Source of the DNA: UBA1189 sp045660385 | GTDB lineage: Bacteria; Bacteroidota; Bacteroidia; Bacteroidales; Bacteroidaceae | Reading direction: 5' to 3' | DNA length: 8,829 nt | Assembly (NCBI GenBank): GCA_045660385.1 | Contig: JAZRDT010000076.1 | Span: forward strand, 1 to 8,829 | Part shown: positions 6,178 to 8,829 of the stretch, one piece after another | How positions within the stretch are numbered: the stretch's first letter is position 1 | Layout: each line of letters opens with the position of its first letter | Translations under genes and position numbers: made by a program | Notes under the pieces: model-generated | Told to the model about the DNA's origin: nothing | Databases searched by the model: none | The model's input: only the letters and a program-made list of their open reading frames with translations

Positions 6178-7395
6178 TTATGTTATTGTGATACGATTAG
6201 CACCAGGCATATCATCAATGTCATATCTTTCAAATTCTACATCTTTAAGCTTGAGTCCTGCGATGTTTCTGGCATTATCAATAAAGGTGTAATTTTTAAT
6301 AATGGGATTAATGCCTACGAATAGACAAGCCTCACGGATAGAAGCTAGTTCCGCATCTGAACACCTCTTATCAACACGAACTCTGGTTATTACTGTGTCC
6401 CAATTGATTTTAATGTCTTTTGATTGTGCTTTTTTACATGTGTTTCGTTTTCCACCTTTTAGGGGAATGAGAAATAAACGAAGTTCTTGCTCGTAGGTAT
6501 AAGCATCACGCTTTAAAGATAAAAGTCTCAGGAAAGAATCTAATGTGAAAGATTTGAAATATTCTTTATAATAAGCATTCTTTTTCTTATGTAACTCTAA
6601 TATCAAATTCTCGTGTTTATATACAACCGGTTTTTCTTCAAATCTATATCCAGATGCTCTTAATTGTTTGCGTAAATCAACAATATCCAATTCTATTTGC
6701 AAACAATGAGCACCCAATCCTTGCCCATGGGAATAAACCTTCCAAGCAGCTTCACTATTTTTAGCTCTGGTTACACAGGTTGCAAATAATTGTGGAGTAT
6801 TATTTTTTGCAGCAGGAAAGGTATAGTTCGCACAATAAAATCTCTGTTCAAATTTGTCATTCCATTTACTTGGTTCGAAGAATCTCCAGTTTTTTCGATA
6901 TAATGATGTTAAAAAAGCATCTAAAGTCATGTACTTGTAGACTTTAGTGTAGCGCATCTCTTCCTTTGTGACAGATATATCCCCAGTTTCTCCTTCAGTG
7001 TATCTGTAGGCAATCTGACGTGCAGGTGTTGTTTCCACTCTAGAAAAATACGCTGTAGATTCAGATTCCATAATTTCTAGAATCACAATAACCCTACCAT
7101 CTATCTCTTCATGAGATAATGAATATGTTATTCCTAATGATAGCTTTTTTATTGTTTGCTCAAGATTTCTGATATGTTGGTTGAAATCTCCTTGTAAGCC
7201 AACAATAGACGATGTCCTTTCGTCAAATCCGAATATTATTAGTCCTCCGTTAGTATTGGCCATAGCTATCATTGGAGGAATTAATTTGTCTAGGTTGTGA
7301 GGTATGAAGGTCTTAAATTCTACAAGTCTTCCATCTTCCAGTTGTCCATCTACGTATTTGTTAGGACATGGGCGTATTCTATTAAAATCAATCAT
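6178..7395 (-). CDS. AlbA_2 (Schlafen-type) and DUF2971 fusion protein
   Basis: This 405-residue cytoplasmic protein appears to join two domains. Residues about 17-145 look like an AlbA_2/divergent AAA_4 domain as in Schlafen-like proteins: LEDGRLVEFKTF (19-30), then AMANTNGGLIIFGFDE (44-59) and SIVGL, ending near IAYRYTEGETGDISV. Residues about 152-370 look like DUF2971: YKYMTLDAFLTSLYRKNWRFF, WNDKFE (178-183, in place of the usual NDPFE), the AAWKVYSHGQGLGAHCLQI stretch (216-234) and EQELRLF (302-308). The first domain type is seen in nucleic-acid-linked regulators and nucleases. DUF2971 has no settled function but recurs in accessory and defence-type loci. Base composition is strikingly AT-rich (12 G+C of 60 at 6541-6600, against 34 of 60 at 8221-8280), which suggests separate acquisition. 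It starts 58 bp after the SecB-like gene on the same strand, with no clear terminator between them, so co-transcription is possible. The start at 7395 has no strong ribosome binding site. Confidence 0.75.
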   Translation of the reverse strand: MIDFNRIRPCPNKYVDGQLEDGRLVEFKTFIPHNLDKLIPPMIAMANTNGGLIIFGFDERTSSIVGLQGDFNQHIRNLEQTIKKLSLGITYSLSHEEIDGRVIVILEIMESESTAYFSRVETTPARQIAYRYTEGETGDISVTKEEMRYTKVYKYMTLDAFLTSLYRKNWRFFEPSKWNDKFEQRFYCANYTFPAAKNNTPQLFATCVTRAKNSEAAWKVYSHGQGLGAHCLQIELDIVDLRKQLRASGYRFEEKPVVYKHENLILELHKKKNAYYKEYFKSFTLDSFLRLLSLKRDAYTYEQELRLFLIPLKGGKRNTCKKAQSKDIKINWDTVITRVRVDKRCSDAELASIREACLFVGINPIIKNYTFIDNARNIAGLKLKDVEFERYDIDDMPGANRITIT

Positions 7396-7453
7396 ATATG
7401 CTTTAAAAGTGTTTGTTGAAAGAGTGTTTATGCCTTACCCAAAAAAGTATGTA

Positions 7454-7882
7454 TCATATCTTCACGAATCGTTGAGATGTCTGGAAAATGGCACTGATGT
7501 TATTCGGGGGAAGAATGATGCGGTTGAGGGGAGAACCGATGGTTTTGGCAAAGATAACACCCCTGACAGCACCGTAAGTGAGCGAGGCGAACTGTGCAAG
7601 CAGTTCGGCTGGGGCAATAAAATCGCCTGAAACCTTCAACGACTTGGCAGAGTCAGGTTCAATGTCGAAATAAGAGGAGAGTTCAACCTTCAATAACGGC
7701 TCATTGGCTGATGTAAGTGTGACCGAAGCGGTGCAACACATGACATCGTTATCGAAATTGTAGGCGAATAGGAACTTGCTGGATACTTCGATATCGGTAT
7801 CGCATGCGGTTGTGTCATCATCGAATGTGGCGAACTGCACGAGCTCCATGCGGATGAAACGGTACATTATCTCTTTGTCCAT
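7454..7882 (-). CDS. SecB-like chaperone of a toxin-antitoxin-chaperone module
   Basis: This 142-residue protein has about the length of SecB. Its layout is SecB-like: alternating polar/hydrophobic strands in the first 75 residues (IEVSSKFLFAYNF, VTLTSANEPLLKVELSSYF), then helical and strand elements. The C-terminal signature is FASLTYGAVRGVIFAKTIGS (98-117) followed by ILPPNNISAIF (123-133). This parallels the SecB stretch in which a helix after 'LFPYaR' leads to 'PPL.L.PvNF'. The call rests on this pattern and on position, not on a search. SecB-like proteins next to a toxin-antitoxin pair stabilise the antitoxin in TAC systems such as the HigB1-HigA1-Rv1957 module of M. tuberculosis. The gene starts 3 bp after the antitoxin stop (TGA, GCT, then ATG) and has no obvious ribosome binding site, so translational coupling to the antitoxin is likely. 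Confidence 0.68.
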   Translation of the reverse strand: MDKEIMYRFIRMELVQFATFDDDTTACDTDIEVSSKFLFAYNFDNDVMCCTASVTLTSANEPLLKVELSSYFDIEPDSAKSLKVSGDFIAPAELLAQFASLTYGAVRGVIFAKTIGSPLNRIILPPNNISAIFQTSQRFVKI

Positions 7883-7885
7883 AGC

Positions 7886-8335
7886 TCAGGCGAATAGGTT
7901 ACGTGCTACGATGGATGAATAGGTGCCAGAATATTTTTTGGTGACTGGAATGACCGAACTACTGGCAATATATCCGTCTACGGTAGGCTGGGGAATGACA
8001 ACATGGTTGGCATATTCGACGCTACGACTGGACTCATCGGAAGGAACTTCAATGAGGGCTTGTCCGATGGCACGCTCAATCTTGCTGATGGTCTTGAGGC
8101 CGAGGTTCTCTTTTCCACTCAATACCTTGGTCACCTGAGCAGGTGTTACTCCCATGCGGATGGCAAGCTCGTTCTGTGAGACACCTTCAGTGCGGAGGAT
8201 GCGGCGGAGCTTCAATGCCAGACGCTCGGAGATGGCGAGCCATTCGCGATTCTCTCTGCGGAAATCAATGTCGCGCTTCTCTTCGTCGGTCATAGGACGC
8301 GACAGCTGCTTGAGTTTCTCTACGTTGAATTTCAT
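7886..8335 (-). CDS. HigA-type helix-turn-helix antitoxin with extended C-terminal tail
   Basis: This 149-residue protein has an Xre/Cro-type DNA-binding domain at about 35-97. The helix-turn-helix itself is SQNELAIRMGVTPAQVTKVL (53-72), followed by SGKENLGLKTISKIERAIG. The N-terminal lead RPMTDEEKRDIDFRRENREW (13-32) is the helical arm typical of HigA-like antitoxins. After the domain comes a tail of about 50 residues (98-149), low in charge and rich in Val, Ile, Ser and Tyr (HVVIPQPTVDGYIASSSVIP; SIVARNLFA at the end). In TAC systems the antitoxin carries such a tail as the chaperone-addiction segment that SecB binds; here this is inferred from position and composition. The gene starts 12 bp after the toxin stop and ends 3 bp before the chaperone start. 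The protein probably represses the operon promoter, which lies off the window to the right. Confidence 0.85.
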   Translation of the reverse strand: MKFNVEKLKQLSRPMTDEEKRDIDFRRENREWLAISERLALKLRRILRTEGVSQNELAIRMGVTPAQVTKVLSGKENLGLKTISKIERAIGQALIEVPSDESSRSVEYANHVVIPQPTVDGYIASSSVIPVTKKYSGTYSSIVARNLFA

Positions 8336-8347
8336 ATTACCTATGTG

Positions 8348-8829
8348 TTAAATGTCTTCACTGTCTTCAATGCCGTTGGCTCTCAGATAGTTCAGGACGG
8401 TGTCTATTTTGTTGAATACCTTGTCACGCAGTATGGGGGAGTGCTGTATGGTGTCGCTCAGCTTGATACCGCCGTATACGATGAGATAGCAGTTGCTGTC
8501 AAGCTTGATGGCATAGAGGCGGAGCAGCGAAGGGTTGCCTGTTCCGTATGACTTCATGGGCTCCAAGGTCCAGAGGCATTTGTATTTGCCGTCAAGGAAG
8601 TGGAAATATTCATCGAAGTCGGGCTTGATACCTGCCTGCATGTTGGAAACAAGCTCAGCGATGTAGGCTTCCAAGTCCTCCGCTTCATCAAGAACCCGCT
8701 GGGCGGATGTCAAGGGGTCGTCAGGGGAGAGACCTGCATCTTTCCAGAAAGGGGTGTCAATATAGGCTGCATGGTCAGTGAAGAAATCTTCCAGATAATC
8801 CAAATCATGCCATTGCTTGAACACGCGGG
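8348..8829 (-). CDS. Candidate toxin (HigB/RelE-like) of the TAC module, start beyond the right edge
   Basis: The frame is open at the right edge. A GTG at 8822-8824 could be the start, but the codon before it (CGC) is also coding, so the true start may lie outside; 158 residues are seen from the GTG. The N-terminal half is acidic and helical (WHDLDYLEDFFTDHAAYID, then DEAEDLEAYIAELVSNMQAG). The second half has a strand-rich core with LLRLYAIKLDSNCYLIVYGG, then IKLSDTIQHSP and a helix ending YLRANGIED. The 'LRLYA...YLI..G.IKL...Q..P' pattern resembles the C-terminal core of HigB/RelE ribosome-dependent mRNA interferases, in which the strands are followed by 'K.T...P'. That assignment is by eye and weak, since the protein is longer than most HigB toxins. 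Its strongest support is position: directly upstream of a HigA-type antitoxin and a SecB-like gene, 12 bp apart and in toxin-first order. Confidence 0.6.
   Translation of the reverse strand, partial: RVFKQWHDLDYLEDFFTDHAAYIDTPFWKDAGLSPDDPLTSAQRVLDEAEDLEAYIAELVSNMQAGIKPDFDEYFHFLDGKYKCLWTLEPMKSYGTGNPSLLRLYAIKLDSNCYLIVYGGIKLSDTIQHSPILRDKVFNKIDTVLNYLRANGIEDSEDI

Noticed and set aside
8348..8829. Toxin as an ADP-ribosyltransferase of the CmdTAC type
   Set aside because: I see no ADP-ribosyltransferase motifs, and the strand-rich C-terminal core fits HigB/RelE better.

Overview
The window looks like an accessory region of a Bacteroidales genome (Bacteroides/Prevotella group). The evidence is a conjugation gene block of the Bacteroidetes TraE/TraF type (DUF4134/DUF4133), a fimbrillin-like lipoprotein, and a large secreted M60 peptidase ending in a type IX secretion-like C-terminal tail. 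No rRNA, tRNA, CRISPR array, transposase or integrase is visible.

Left part (1-2337, minus strand): a compact block transcribed leftwards. It holds a small acidic membrane-anchored protein, two tandem TraE-type (DUF4134) proteins, a TraF-type (DUF4133) protein, and then a lipoprotein with a fimbrillin-like look that runs off the left edge. The TraG ATPase that usually follows TraF is not the next gene. The conjugation block is therefore rearranged, or of a less usual type.

Middle (2338-6177): a 352-bp divergent intergenic region holds two clean inverted repeats. Then comes a plus-strand gene for an 1135-residue secreted gluzincin (M60-like) peptidase. Its catalytic core is flanked on both sides by ricin-like lectin modules, which suggests a host-glycoprotein (mucin-like) target. 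A strong hairpin at 6119-6159 separates it from the convergent gene on its right.

Right part (6178-8829, minus strand): four co-directional genes read leftwards. They are a small toxin candidate (open at the window edge), a HigA-type helix-turn-helix antitoxin, a SecB-like chaperone, and, 58 bp further on, an AT-rich gene joining an AlbA_2/Schlafen-type domain to a DUF2971 domain. The first three have the order and tight spacing of a toxin-antitoxin-chaperone (TAC) module. In such modules the chaperone protects an aggregation-prone antitoxin, and some of them act in phage defence. The fourth gene is of the kind often found in defence or mobile-element cargo. This right-hand cluster is the best candidate in the window for an undescribed system.
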